In this document: positions 8,831 through 16,956 of the stretch, piece after piece | Layout of the letters: every line of letters begins with the position of its first letter | How positions within the stretch are numbered: position 1 is the first letter of the stretch | From: JACRCT01 sp036504155 | GTDB lineage: Bacteria > Myxococcota > Myxococcia > Myxococcales > UBA5297 | Direction: 5' to 3' | Length of the DNA: 64,000 bases | Assembly: GCA_036504155.1 (NCBI GenBank) | Contig: DASXVQ010000152.1 | Span: 1 to 64,000 of the forward strand | Program-made: the position numbers and the translations under genes | Notes under the pieces: model-generated | Told to the model about the DNA's origin: nothing | The model's database searches: none | The model's input: only the letters and a program-made list of their open reading frames with translations

Positions 8831-9148
8831 TTACCGGTATTTCACGCGGCTGCCCCAGGCAGCGTCGGTGGCCTTCTCCAGCGTGAAGGCGATGCTCTTG
8901 GGCTGCTTGCCCTGCCGCACCAGGGTGGCGAGCAGCGCCTCGGCGGCTTGGAAGAACGGCTCGGGCGGGGTGGTCTTCTCCGAGTTGCCTTCCGGGCTGG
9001 CCACGCTGACGTGCATCCGCAGCCGCCCGTCCGTCCGCACCTCGACGCGGATCTCGAGGTTGGCCCGCGTCCAGTGCCAGGGCAGCGCTGCTGCGAGGGT
9101 CCGGGTGACCGCCTGCTCGGCTCTCTTCAGTTCCATCAGGGGATTCAT
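8831..9148 (-). CDS. Conserved hypothetical protein, 105 aa
   Basis: From the ATG at 9146-9148, with GAAGGAAG as ribosome site, a 105-residue soluble protein. It begins MNPLMELKRAEQAVTRTL, has an amphipathic helix, an alternating strand region (LEIRVEVRTDGRLRMHVSV) and a helix (PFFQAAEALLATLVRQGK). No signal peptide, membrane segment or known motif is visible. It lies between the glyoxylate-shunt gene and the CorA-like gene on the same strand but with separate spacing. Codon composition is like its neighbours. Family not recognised. Confidence 0.6.
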   Translation of the reverse strand: MNPLMELKRAEQAVTRTLAAALPWHWTRANLEIRVEVRTDGRLRMHVSVASPEGNSEKTTPPEPFFQAAEALLATLVRQGKQPKSIAFTLEKATDAAWGSRVKYR

Positions 9149-9201
9149 CGCGCTTCCTTCGGGAGCGGTCCGGTGCCGGGACGCGGAGGGTGCGGGATCC
9201 G

Positions 9202-10482
9202 TCAGCCCGGCTTCGGCGGCGGAGGAAGGCCCGCCGTGGGCGCCGGCGCCGGCGGCGGCGACGGCGGAGCTGCGGCAGCCGGAGGGGCGACGACGGGGGC
9301 CACCGCAGGCGGGGCGGCGACAGCTTGAGGTGCGGCCATGGGTTGCGGGGCCGGGGCCGCTGGCGCCTGGGCAGAGGGAAGCGGCGCCGGCAGCGCCGGG
9401 GAGGCCCGCGGCGGGGTGACGGGAATCGGATCGGCAGGAGGCGAGACCTCCGGTGTGCCGATCCCCGCCAGCTCGCGCCTGACCCAGCGGCGGTCGACCC
9501 AGCGCAGCAGGAGGATGCTGCCGCCGGCGATGACGGCCATCAAGAGCAGGAACGCGGGGTAGGAGACCCGCCAGTTCTCGGAGCCGGTCATCATGCTCCA
9601 CTCCGACATGCCGCCGATTCCGGCGAGCAGGGTCAGGGGCATGAAGATGGTGGTGATGTAGGTCAGCCGCTTGACCACCGCGTTCATCTGGTTGGCGGCG
9701 ACGGTCATGCGGTTGTTGAGCATCGAGAGGTACATCTCCATGAGGTTGGAGATGATCTCGCGGCTGATCTCGGTGGTCTCGAAGAAGCGGACCAGGTGGT
9801 CGTAGATGTCGCGGTAGTTGTAGATGCCCTTCTCGTTCACGAAGGGCGAGTCCTTGCGGCAGATCTTGGCCAGCACCTCGCGCTCGTGGACCAGGCTCTT
9901 GCGCACGGTGAGCAGCCTCCGCCGCAGCCGCAGGATCTCCTGCGGCTTGAAGCGGATGACGTCCTGGAGGATGGCCTCCTCGGCCTCCTGCAGCTCGTCC
10001 TGCATGGCCTCGATGACGTGGAACTTCTCGTCGACCACGTGGTCGATGAGCACGTGCGCCAGGAAGTCGGGGCCGCGCTTGATGTTGACGAGGTCGGCCT
10101 TGATCCTCTCGTCCACCCTGCTCGCGAAGAAGCGGGGGCCGGTGCCGCGGTGCACGCTGACCAGGAAGTTCTTGCCCAGGCAGAAGTCGTACTCCCGGAT
10201 CGACAGCTCGTGGTCCTTGTAGTCGTAGCCGTTGACCAGGATGAACGTGTAGGTCGGGAAGTCCTCGATCTTGGGGACCTGGTCGTCGTCCAGCGAGTCC
10301 TCGATGGACAGCGGCGAGAGGCCCAGCGGCTCGGCCAGCGCGTTGAGCTCCTCGCGGGCCGGGTTGTAGAAGTCGAACCAGACGAAGTCCTCCTTCTTCA
10401 GCGCTGCGAGCGCCTCCACCGCCCCGCCCTGCAGGCGGGTGATCTTGGAGTGGCCGATGGCGAAGAAGCGGTTGTCGGGCAT
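9202..10482 (-). CDS. corA: CorA-family divalent cation transporter
   Basis: A 426-residue protein. Residues 1-270 form the cytoplasmic alpha/beta funnel with the long helix (EISREIISNLMEMYLSMLNN). The two C-terminal membrane helices are at about 274-291 and 308-327, joined by the pore loop. The CorA signature GMN is GMS here (291-293, GIGGMSEWSMM), a change at a residue normally needed for hydrated Mg2+ selection. After the second helix and a basic stretch comes an unusual Pro/Ala-rich tail of about 70 residues. CorA pentamers import Mg2+, Co2+ or Ni2+; the ZntB branch moves Zn2+. Given GMS, the substrate is uncertain. It ends next to the 105-aa gene. Confidence 0.85.
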   Translation of the reverse strand: MPDNRFFAIGHSKITRLQGGAVEALAALKKEDFVWFDFYNPAREELNALAEPLGLSPLSIEDSLDDDQVPKIEDFPTYTFILVNGYDYKDHELSIREYDFCLGKNFLVSVHRGTGPRFFASRVDERIKADLVNIKRGPDFLAHVLIDHVVDEKFHVIEAMQDELQEAEEAILQDVIRFKPQEILRLRRRLLTVRKSLVHEREVLAKICRKDSPFVNEKGIYNYRDIYDHLVRFFETTEISREIISNLMEMYLSMLNNRMTVAANQMNAVVKRLTYITTIFMPLTLLAGIGGMSEWSMMTGSENWRVSYPAFLLLMAVIAGGSILLLRWVDRRWVRRELAGIGTPEVSPPADPIPVTPPRASPALPAPLPSAQAPAAPAPQPMAAPQAVAAPPAVAPVVAPPAAAAPPSPPPAPAPTAGLPPPPKPG

Positions 10483-10510
10483 CGTCGTCTCCTGCTCTTT
10501 TCGGTGGCGG

Positions 10511-11242
10511 CTAGCGCACCCAGGGGGGCGCGGCGCGGCCCAGCAAGGCGTCGGGCAATTCGGCGACCGAGCGCAGCCGCAGGTCGGGCGGCCGCGGGCC
10601 GTCGTCCTTGCGCCGCGGGTCGTCGACCAGGCAGGTGCGCAGGCCCACCGTGGAGGCGCCGGCCACGTCGTCGAACGCGTCGTTGCCGACGTGCATCGCC
10701 TCGCCCGCCGCCACGCCCGCGCGCGCCAGGGCCTCGAGGAAGATGTGCCGCGAGGGCTTCTTGATACCCAGCTCCGAGCTGACGATCGCGGGGTCGAACA
10801 GCTCCAGCGAGAGGCCGACCTCCGCCAGCTCGGGGCGGGTGAAGAGGATCTGGGCGTTGGAGATGAGCCCCACGCGGAAGCGCTCCTTGAGCCGCAGCAG
10901 GGCCTCGCGCACGCCCGGGATCAGCGACAGCTCGCGGCGCGAGGCGGCACGGAAGCCCGCCGCCATGGCCTCGCACTCATGGGCGCTGGGCTGGCGTTCG
11001 AGCAGGCCGCGCAGGTGGGCCGCCACCACCGGGGCGATGTCCGGCTCGGCGTGCTCGACGGGGAAGGGGCGGATGGCGCGCAGGTCCGCGAGGAACGGGT
11101 GGGAGCGCTCCCGCTCCGCCGCCCGCGGGCCCAGGTGCTCCGACACCCAGCGCTCGAAGGCCGCCGCGGTCCGCGGGTCCGCCTCGTCGGTGGTGATGGT
11201 GACCAGGGTCCCGTACAGATCGAAGAAGACGGCGCGGAGCAT
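10511..11242 (-). CDS. HAD-superfamily hydrolase
   Basis: A 243-residue cytoplasmic phosphatase-like protein. Motif I is FFDLYGTL: the nucleophile Asp8 is present and the second Asp is Tyr, as in several HAD-IA enzymes. Motif II is ISNAQ, motif III Lys is in GIKKPSR, and motif IV is HVGNDAFDDVAGA. The alpha-helical cap between residues about 15 and 100 fits subfamily IA (haloacid dehalogenase or phosphoglycolate phosphatase type). Substrate unknown. It lies 28 bp upstream of the CorA-like gene on the same strand, possibly cotranscribed, and is divergent from the TonB receptor. Confidence 0.85.
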   Translation of the reverse strand: MLRAVFFDLYGTLVTITTDEADPRTAAAFERWVSEHLGPRAAERERSHPFLADLRAIRPFPVEHAEPDIAPVVAAHLRGLLERQPSAHECEAMAAGFRAASRRELSLIPGVREALLRLKERFRVGLISNAQILFTRPELAEVGLSLELFDPAIVSSELGIKKPSRHIFLEALARAGVAAGEAMHVGNDAFDDVAGASTVGLRTCLVDDPRRKDDGPRPPDLRLRSVAELPDALLGRAAPPWVR

Positions 11243-11357
11243 GGGGCCGACAGCCTACACCGACCGGGAGGGGCGTCGCCTCGCCGGCATTGTCCACTAC
11301 TACCCATTTCGGTAGATTCCGACTGCCCATGGGGGAGGGGAGAACGACAGGACGTGT

Positions 11358-13427
11358 ATGCGGCGAGCCGCAGTAGGGCTGGTTGTCTTTCTTCTGCAAA
11401 TCCCAGCGGTCACGAGCGCACAGGAAGCCTCGACCCGCGCCCCTGACGCCGCCCCGACGGGGAACTCGACCGAGGACCTGCTGGGAACGATGGCGTCGAT
11501 CGACAGCCTCACGCTCGAAGACATCCTCAACACCAAGACCCAGGTCACCACCGCCACCGAGAAGACGGTCCGCGACAGCCCCGGCGTGATCACGGTGATC
11601 ACCCGCGAGGAGATCGAGGCGTTCGGCGCGCGCGACCTGCAGGAGATCCTCGAGCTGGTGCCCGGCTTCGCGTTCGGCGCCGACGTCCAGGGCGCGGTCG
11701 GCGTGGGCTTCCGCGGCATGTGGGGGCACGAAGGCAAGGTGCTGCTGCTCGTGGACGACCACGAGCTGAACGAGACGCTCTACCTGACCACCCAGTTCGG
11801 GCAGCACATCCCGGCCGACGACATCGAGCGCGTGGAGGTCGTGCGCGGGCCGGGGTCGGTCATCTACGGCGGCTACGCCGAGCTGGCGGTGGTCAACGTC
11901 GTGACCCGCAGCGCGGCGGGCAAGGACTTCGCCACCGGCAAGGGACGCTACGACGCCACCCGGTCGGCGACGTACTCGCGCCGCGGCCTGGGCATCGGCT
12001 TCGGCCGGGTGGTGACCGAGGCCGGCGGGCTGTACGTCGGCGCCTCGGTGGCGATCGGCCAGGGCCGGCGCAGCATCGACGGGTACGCGGACGCGGCCGG
12101 CGCAAGGTACGACCTCAAGGAGAACTCGGGCCTGGGCACCGCGCTGATCACCGGCGACCTCAAGTGGAAGGGCGTGTCGGTGGGGCTGATGTACGACGGC
12201 TACCGCGTCGACGACCGCTCCGCCTTCGGCGAGAACCTGCCGATGGCGGCGTCGAACGGCTTCGGCGCGTTCCACGGCCACGCGAAGTGGGAGATCGAGC
12301 TCGCCCAGGGCCTGAAGCTGACGCCGCAGATCAAGTACAAGCGCCAGAACCCGTGGCAGGTGCTCTCCGAGGACCCGGCGGTCGCCGGCGCGCTCTTCTA
12401 CGACAAGACGGCGGAGCGGCTGACCGGCGGCCTGCGGCTGTCCTGGGACATCCTGGACGGCCTGAACCTGCTGGCGGGCGTCGAGGGCCAGTACGACCAC
12501 GCCTTCATCGGCGTGAAGGGCCCGGCCGGCGAGTACACCGGCCTGAACTGGCCCTGGAACGACCGGGACACGGTCGAGTACGGCAACTTCGCCGGCTACC
12601 TGCAGGTGCTCTGGGACAACTGGCTGGTCAACGTCTCGGCCGGCGCGCGCGTCGAGGCGCACTCGGCCTACGGCCTGTCGGTGGTGCCGCGCATCGGCCT
12701 GACCAAGGTGGTCGGCGACTTCCACGCCAAGGCGCTCTACAGCCGCGCGTTCAAGGCGCCGGGCATCGAGAACATCGGCCTGAACGCGGACATCAAGCCC
12801 GAGGAAGGGCAGATCGCCGAGCTGGAGGTGGGCTACCTCATCGCCAAGACGGTCTCGGTGACGGTCAACGGCTACTACATGTCGATCGACCGGCCCATCG
12901 TCTACGGCAGCGACCCCGCGACCGGCGAGGAGTCCTACTACAACGAGCTCAAGACCGGCTCGAAGGGCCTGGAGGCCGAGGTCAAGGTGCGCCACAAGCG
13001 CGGGTTCGGCTCGGTGACCTACTCGCTCTACAGCGCCGCCGGGATGAACTCGGTCGCCTCCTACGCCGTCCCCGCGCTGCAGGCGCCGCTGCTGGGCCTG
13101 CCCAACCACAAGCTCACCCTGGCCGGCTCGGTGGACCTCGGCTGGGGCCTGCGCGCCGGCACGACCCTGGTGGTGCTCGGCCCACGCTGGGCGTACCTGT
13201 CGAACCCCGAGGGGCAGGAGCACCTGCCGGTCGAGCTGCCCTGGCAGGCGAACTGGAACCTGCGCCTGTCGTGGCGGCCGCCCGACTACAAGTTCGTCGT
13301 CGTGGGGCTCACCGCCCACAACCTGCTCGACACCCGCATCCTCTATCCGCAGCCCTACGACGGCGGCCACCCGCCGCTGCCGGGAATGGCGCGGGAGATC
13401 GGGCTCGACCTGAGCTGGGAGATGTAG
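11358..13427 (+). CDS. TonB-dependent outer-membrane receptor
   Basis: A 689-residue protein with a cleavable signal (MRRAAVGLVVFLLQIPAVTSA). A TonB-box-like region (LTLEDILNTKTQVTTATEK) is followed by the plug domain (about 70-180: GVITVITREEIEAFGARDLQEIL, VRGPGSVIYGGYAELAVVNVVTR) and a beta-barrel of alternating aromatic strands. Such receptors take up siderophores, cobalamin, oligosaccharides or metals with energy from TonB-ExbBD, none of which is encoded here. The ATG has AGGA 5-6 nt upstream. A hairpin with GTTTTC follows the stop, so it is probably monocistronic although glgC lies next on the same strand; a link to glucan uptake would be speculation. Confidence 0.9.
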   Translation: MRRAAVGLVVFLLQIPAVTSAQEASTRAPDAAPTGNSTEDLLGTMASIDSLTLEDILNTKTQVTTATEKTVRDSPGVITVITREEIEAFGARDLQEILELVPGFAFGADVQGAVGVGFRGMWGHEGKVLLLVDDHELNETLYLTTQFGQHIPADDIERVEVVRGPGSVIYGGYAELAVVNVVTRSAAGKDFATGKGRYDATRSATYSRRGLGIGFGRVVTEAGGLYVGASVAIGQGRRSIDGYADAAGARYDLKENSGLGTALITGDLKWKGVSVGLMYDGYRVDDRSAFGENLPMAASNGFGAFHGHAKWEIELAQGLKLTPQIKYKRQNPWQVLSEDPAVAGALFYDKTAERLTGGLRLSWDILDGLNLLAGVEGQYDHAFIGVKGPAGEYTGLNWPWNDRDTVEYGNFAGYLQVLWDNWLVNVSAGARVEAHSAYGLSVVPRIGLTKVVGDFHAKALYSRAFKAPGIENIGLNADIKPEEGQIAELEVGYLIAKTVSVTVNGYYMSIDRPIVYGSDPATGEESYYNELKTGSKGLEAEVKVRHKRGFGSVTYSLYSAAGMNSVASYAVPALQAPLLGLPNHKLTLAGSVDLGWGLRAGTTLVVLGPRWAYLSNPEGQEHLPVELPWQANWNLRLSWRPPDYKFVVVGLTAHNLLDTRILYPQPYDGGHPPLPGMAREIGLDLSWEM

Positions 13428-13453
13428 AGAGTCACGGGGGGCGGGGGGGCGAA

Positions 13454-13491
13454 GGCGGCGACGTGGCCCAGCGCGGCCACGCCGCCGTTTT
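13454..13491 (+). terminator. Rho-independent-type terminator after the TonB receptor gene
   Basis: A GC-rich stem (GGCGGC...GTGGCC pairing with GGCCAC...GCCGCC) is followed by GTTTTC, 27 bp after the receptor stop. This separates the receptor from the glucan genes. Confidence 0.55.
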
Positions 13492-13633
13492 CGCGTCCGG
13501 CGCGGCCTTCCCGCCCAAAGCCAAAAGCAAGCGGGCAGCCGAGCCCCAAACCGATTGCCCGCGACCGGCTCGGCCACCTAAGCTCCTCGAGTCGAGGGCA
13601 TCCCAACTTCACACCGGAAGAGAGGCAAGGCGC

Positions 13634-14923
13634 ATGCGCACAGCCATAGCCATGATCTTCGCGGGCGGCCGCGTCGAGGAGCTGTCGGTCCTCACCGAGC
13701 GTCGCCCGAAGTCTGCCGTGGTCTTCGGAGGCACCTACCGCAGCATCGACTTCGCGCTCACCAACCTGGCGCACGCGTCCATCGGCCGGGTGGGCATCCT
13801 CACCCAGTTCCGGCCGTCGTCCCTGATGGACCACGTGGACAACGGGTACATGTGGGACTTCGTCGGCACCACCCGCGGCGTGCGCTTCCTGCCGCCGTAC
13901 CTGGGCGCCGAGGGCGGCAGCGAGTGGTACCGCGGGCCGGCGGACGCGCTCTTCCAGAACATCGACTACATCGAGCGCACCGGCGCCGACGACGTGCTGG
14001 CGGTCAGCGCCGACCACGTCTACCAGATGGACTACTCCTCGCTCCTGAGCTTCCACCAGGAGAAGGGCGCCGACCTGACCATGGCCTTCACGCCCCGCGA
14101 GGACGCCAGCCGCTTCGGCGTCGGCGAGCTGAACGCGGCCGGCCAGATCATGAACTTCACCGAGAAGCCGGAGTACCCGCGCACCAACCTCTGCTCGATG
14201 TCGGTGTACGTCTTCCGCCGCGAGGTGCTGGTCGAGGAGCTGCGCCGCGCGGTCCCCGGCGCCGACGGCAACCCCACCTTCCAGATCCACGAGGTCCTGC
14301 GGCGGATGATGAGCCGCCGGCGCGCCTACGGCTTCATCCACCACGGCGGCTGGGAGTACACGCGCACGCTGGACGAGTACGTCACCTTCCACCGGCAGCT
14401 GCTGGGCGCCAAGCCGAAGATCGACCTGGCGAGCTGGGAGGTGCGCTCCAACGCCATGACCCGCCGCACCTGCCCGCCGCCGGCCACCCGCTTCGCGCCG
14501 GGCTCGCAGGTGGAGGACTCGCTCATCCCCGCCGGCTGCATCATCGAAGGCACGGTCAAGGGCAGCGTCCTGTCTCCGGGGGTTCGCGTCGGCAAGGGCG
14601 CGGTCGTCACCGACAGCGTCATCTGGGAAGACGTGACCATCGGCGAGGGGGCGCAGCTGACCGGCGTGGTCAGCGACAAGCGCACCTTCTTCGGCAAGGG
14701 CTGCCAGGTTGGCGTGGGCGCCGTCGCCAAGAGCGAGGAGATGCCCCACTCGCTCACCTGCGGCGCGACGATCGTCGGCATGGACGCGCGGATCCCGGCC
14801 AACGCCAAGATCGGAAAGAACTGCATCGTGCACTGCGAGGCCAAGGAGTCCGACTTCCCGGCGGAGGTGGCCTCGGGCAAGAGCGTCAAACTCGCCGCTG
14901 CCAAGAAGGAGGTGTCGCGATGA
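13634..14923 (+). CDS. glgC: Glucose-1-phosphate adenylyltransferase
   Basis: The ATG at 13634 gives 429 residues. N-terminal nucleotidyltransferase motifs: FAGGRVEELSVLTERRPKSAV (the LxxxRxKPA-type loop), SIDFALTN, and YRGPADALFQNIDYIE with VSADHVYQMDY as the sugar-binding and metal-binding region. The C-terminal 140 residues are a left-handed beta-helix of hexapeptide repeats (SLIPAGCIIEGTVKGSVLSPGV). It makes ADP-glucose from ATP and glucose-1-phosphate. The stop overlaps the next start (ATGA), and both partners use ADP-glucose, so this is the first gene of the alpha-glucan operon. The family GXGXRLXPLT loop is modified at its start (FAGGRVEELSVL), as in some GlgC relatives. Confidence 0.9.
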   Translation: MRTAIAMIFAGGRVEELSVLTERRPKSAVVFGGTYRSIDFALTNLAHASIGRVGILTQFRPSSLMDHVDNGYMWDFVGTTRGVRFLPPYLGAEGGSEWYRGPADALFQNIDYIERTGADDVLAVSADHVYQMDYSSLLSFHQEKGADLTMAFTPREDASRFGVGELNAAGQIMNFTEKPEYPRTNLCSMSVYVFRREVLVEELRRAVPGADGNPTFQIHEVLRRMMSRRRAYGFIHHGGWEYTRTLDEYVTFHRQLLGAKPKIDLASWEVRSNAMTRRTCPPPATRFAPGSQVEDSLIPAGCIIEGTVKGSVLSPGVRVGKGAVVTDSVIWEDVTIGEGAQLTGVVSDKRTFFGKGCQVGVGAVAKSEEMPHSLTCGATIVGMDARIPANAKIGKNCIVHCEAKESDFPAEVASGKSVKLAAAKKEVSR

Positions 14924-16089
14924 AGGTCTGCTTCGTGACCCGCGAGTACCCGCCCAACGTCTACGGGGGCGCCGGCGTCCACATCAAGAACCTCGCCCGC
15001 GAGCTGGCCTCGGTCATGGACGTCGAGGTCCGCTGCTTCGGCGACCAGAGCGAGGAGGCCGAGCACCTCAAGGTCAAGGGCTACCAGGCCTGGCCGCGCA
15101 TGTGGGAGGGCACCGAGAAGAAGTTCAACTCCACGCTCGGCACCTTCTCGACGGACATGTCGATCATCCGCGACCACATCGACGCCGACCTCGTGCACGG
15201 GCACACCTGGTACGCCTCGATGGCCGGCTTCATGGCCAAGACGCTCTACGACATCCCGCTGGTCTCGACGGTGCACTCGCTCGAGCCGCTGCGCCCGTGG
15301 AAGGAGGAGCAGCTGGGCCGCTCCTACCACCTCACGGCGTGGATCGAGCGGATGGCGCTGGAGGCCTCGGACCGGGTCATCGCCGTCTCCAGCCAGTCCA
15401 AGGGCGAGATCACCGCGAACTTCGCCATCCCCGAGGAGCGCATCCGGGTCATCCACAACGGCATCGACCTGGCCAAGTGGAAGCACAGCCCCGCGGTGGC
15501 CACGCGCAAGGCCTTCGGCATCGAGGGCGACTACATCCTCTTCGTCGGCCGCACCAGCCGGCAGAAGGGCATGGTCCACCTGCTCGAGGCGATGAACCAC
15601 GTGGACCCGAACGTGCGGCTGGTCTGCTGCACCAGCGCGCCCGACACACCGGAGATCGAGGAGGAGATCGCCGCCAAGGTGAAGCAGACGCCGCGCTGCC
15701 TGTGGATCAACACCTTGCTGCGCGAGGAGCAGTACGTCGAGCTGTACTCGAACTGCACCGTCTTCTGCTGCCCGTCGGTCTACGAGCCGTTCGGCATCAT
15801 CAACCTCGAGGCCATGGCCTGCGAGCGGCCGGTCGTCGCCAGCCGCATCGGCGGCATCCCCGAGGTCGTGGTGCCGGACAAGACCGGCTACCTGGTCACG
15901 CCCGGCGATGCCAAGGGCCTGGCCGAGGCGCTCAACAAGGTCCTGCGCAACCGCGACATGGCGAGGCAGTTCGGCCTGGCCGGCCGCAAGCGCGTGGAGG
16001 ACCACTTCAGCTGGACCTCCATCGCGGCCAAGACCAAGACCATGTACGAGGAGCTGCTGGAGGAGCGCGCCAAGGCCAAGAAGAAGTAG
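14920..16089 (+). CDS. glgM: GT4 glycogen synthase / maltose-1-phosphate synthase
   Basis: A 389-residue GT4 glycosyltransferase of the actinobacterial GlgA type. The N-terminal Rossmann domain has REYPPNVYGGAGVHI (donor/acceptor loop) and HGHTWYAS. The C-terminal domain has FVGRTSRQKGMVHLLEA and the E-x7-E motif within SVYEPFGIINLEAMACERPVV. Relatives of this short form (Rv1212c) make alpha-maltose-1-phosphate from ADP-glucose and glucose-1-phosphate. The presence of glgE downstream supports that role over plain glycogen synthase. The ATG overlaps the glgC stop by 4 nt and has AAGGAGG 8 nt upstream, so it is translationally coupled. Downstream lies the palindrome cluster. Confidence 0.9.
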   Translation: MKVCFVTREYPPNVYGGAGVHIKNLARELASVMDVEVRCFGDQSEEAEHLKVKGYQAWPRMWEGTEKKFNSTLGTFSTDMSIIRDHIDADLVHGHTWYASMAGFMAKTLYDIPLVSTVHSLEPLRPWKEEQLGRSYHLTAWIERMALEASDRVIAVSSQSKGEITANFAIPEERIRVIHNGIDLAKWKHSPAVATRKAFGIEGDYILFVGRTSRQKGMVHLLEAMNHVDPNVRLVCCTSAPDTPEIEEEIAAKVKQTPRCLWINTLLREEQYVELYSNCTVFCCPSVYEPFGIINLEAMACERPVVASRIGGIPEVVVPDKTGYLVTPGDAKGLAEALNKVLRNRDMARQFGLAGRKRVEDHFSWTSIAAKTKTMYEELLEERAKAKKK

Positions 16090-16111
16090 GCGGTCTTGGG
16101 CGGTGCTCACC

Positions 16112-16374
16112 TTTGCGGTCACGAATCGTGACCGCAAAGCGCGCCAACTTGAGGTCACAAATTGTGACCTCAAGTCCCCGGCACCAGTAATCCGAAACGG
16201 CAGAGTAGGGTTGCGACGGCATTGGGGTATTTGCAGTTCTGAGGTCACAGAATGTGACCTCAGAAGTGGGCCGACTTGAGGCCACAAGTTGTGATCTCAA
16301 GCTCCTGACCCACGTGGAGAGGCGGACCACTTTGGAGTATTTGCGGTTCTAAGATCACAAGTTGTGATCTTAGA
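16112..16374. repeat. Cluster of five related palindromes upstream of the ORF6N gene
   Basis: Five odd-length palindromes lie between glgM and the ORF6N gene: 16112-16138 (one central base), 16147-16175 (14-1-14, perfect), 16237-16265 (13-3-13), 16275-16301 (two mismatches) and 16348-16374 (13-1-13, perfect). The core is GRTCACAA-N-TTGTGAYC. Arms change together: GCGGTC with GACCGC, GAGGTC with GACCTC, AAGATC with GATCTT. In one frame each reads Leu-Arg-(Ser/Pro)-(Gln/Arg)-X-Val-(Thr/Ile)-(Ser/Ala/Leu), and because they are palindromic the opposite strand reads similarly. The third and fifth lie in a ~55-bp direct repeat (from 16222 and 16332, 110 bp apart) that includes a TTGGRGTATTTGCRGTTCT leader. 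The last copy ends 20 bp before the ORF6N ATG. Plausible operators or a mobile palindromic element. Confidence 0.85.
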
Positions 16375-16394
16375 GAGTGGTCGGCGAGGGGCAG

Positions 16395-16925
16395 ATGACG
16401 AAGGCAGGGATAATTCCGGTCGCGGACATCGAGAGATCGATCCGGGCCATCCGCGGCCAGCGCGTCATGCTCGACGAGGACCTCGCTCGCCTCTACGGGG
16501 TCGAGGTTCGTACCCTTAACCAGGCGGTGAAGCGGAACGCTGGCCGATTCCCGTCGGACTTCATGTTCCACCTCACGCCGGAGGAGGCCCGGAACTTGAG
16601 ATCACAAATTGTGATCTCAAGTTCTGGAGGGTACGGCGGCCGTCGACACGCTCCCTACGCCTTCACCGAGCAAGGCGTGGCGATGCTCTCGAGCGTGCTG
16701 CACAGCCCCCAAGCCATCGAAGTCAACGTCGAGATCATGAGGACGTTCGTCCGGCTTCGCCGGATGCTCATGGTCCACGCCGATCTCGCCCGCAAGCTCG
16801 CGGCGCTCGAGAAGAAGTACGACGCGCGCTTCCGCATCGTCTTCGAAGCCATCCAGGAGCTGATGAACCCTTCCCCAGAGCCGAAGAAACGGATTGGATT
16901 CGCATCCACCAAGTCTGGAACCTAG
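16395..16925 (+). CDS. ORF6N (KilA-N-like) DNA-binding domain protein
   Basis: The ATG at 16395, with GAGGGG just upstream, gives 176 residues. The ORF6N signature spans residues 9-122: VMLDEDLARLYGVEVRTLNQ, KRNAGRFPSDFMFHLTPEEA, NLRSQIVIS, PYAFTEQGVAMLSSVLHS, EIMRTFVRLR. A short coiled coil (DLARKLAALEKKYD) and a basic tail follow. ORF6N and KilA-N domains are DNA-binding modules of phages, toxin-antitoxin-like loci and mobile islands. The codons for residues 67-77 form a perfect 33-nt palindrome matching the upstream cluster. The gene sits between glgM and glgE, so it probably arrived by insertion. Autoregulation through the palindromes is inference. Confidence 0.88.
   Translation: MTKAGIIPVADIERSIRAIRGQRVMLDEDLARLYGVEVRTLNQAVKRNAGRFPSDFMFHLTPEEARNLRSQIVISSSGGYGGRRHAPYAFTEQGVAMLSSVLHSPQAIEVNVEIMRTFVRLRRMLMVHADLARKLAALEKKYDARFRIVFEAIQELMNPSPEPKKRIGFASTKSGT
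16592..16624. repeat. Perfect 33-nt palindrome inside the ORF6N reading frame
   Basis: A 16-1-16 perfect palindrome whose core matches the five upstream copies. It encodes Asn67-Leu-Arg-Ser-Gln-Ile-Val-Ile-Ser-Ser-Ser77 of the ORF6N protein. Its codons (TTG, AGA, TCA, CAA, ATT) are unusual for this GC-rich DNA. Confidence 0.9.
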
Positions 16926-16956
16926 CCGCCGACTCACCCCTCTTCCCCGAGGCACC

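Noticed and set aside
10977..13577. 866-codon minus-strand frame
   Set aside because: Shadow of the TonB receptor gene, which has a signal peptide and plug motifs.
16007..16571. Small minus-strand frames reading LRSQ-like peptides over the palindrome cluster
   Set aside because: The peptides arise because palindromes read alike on both strands; no start, ribosome site or domain.
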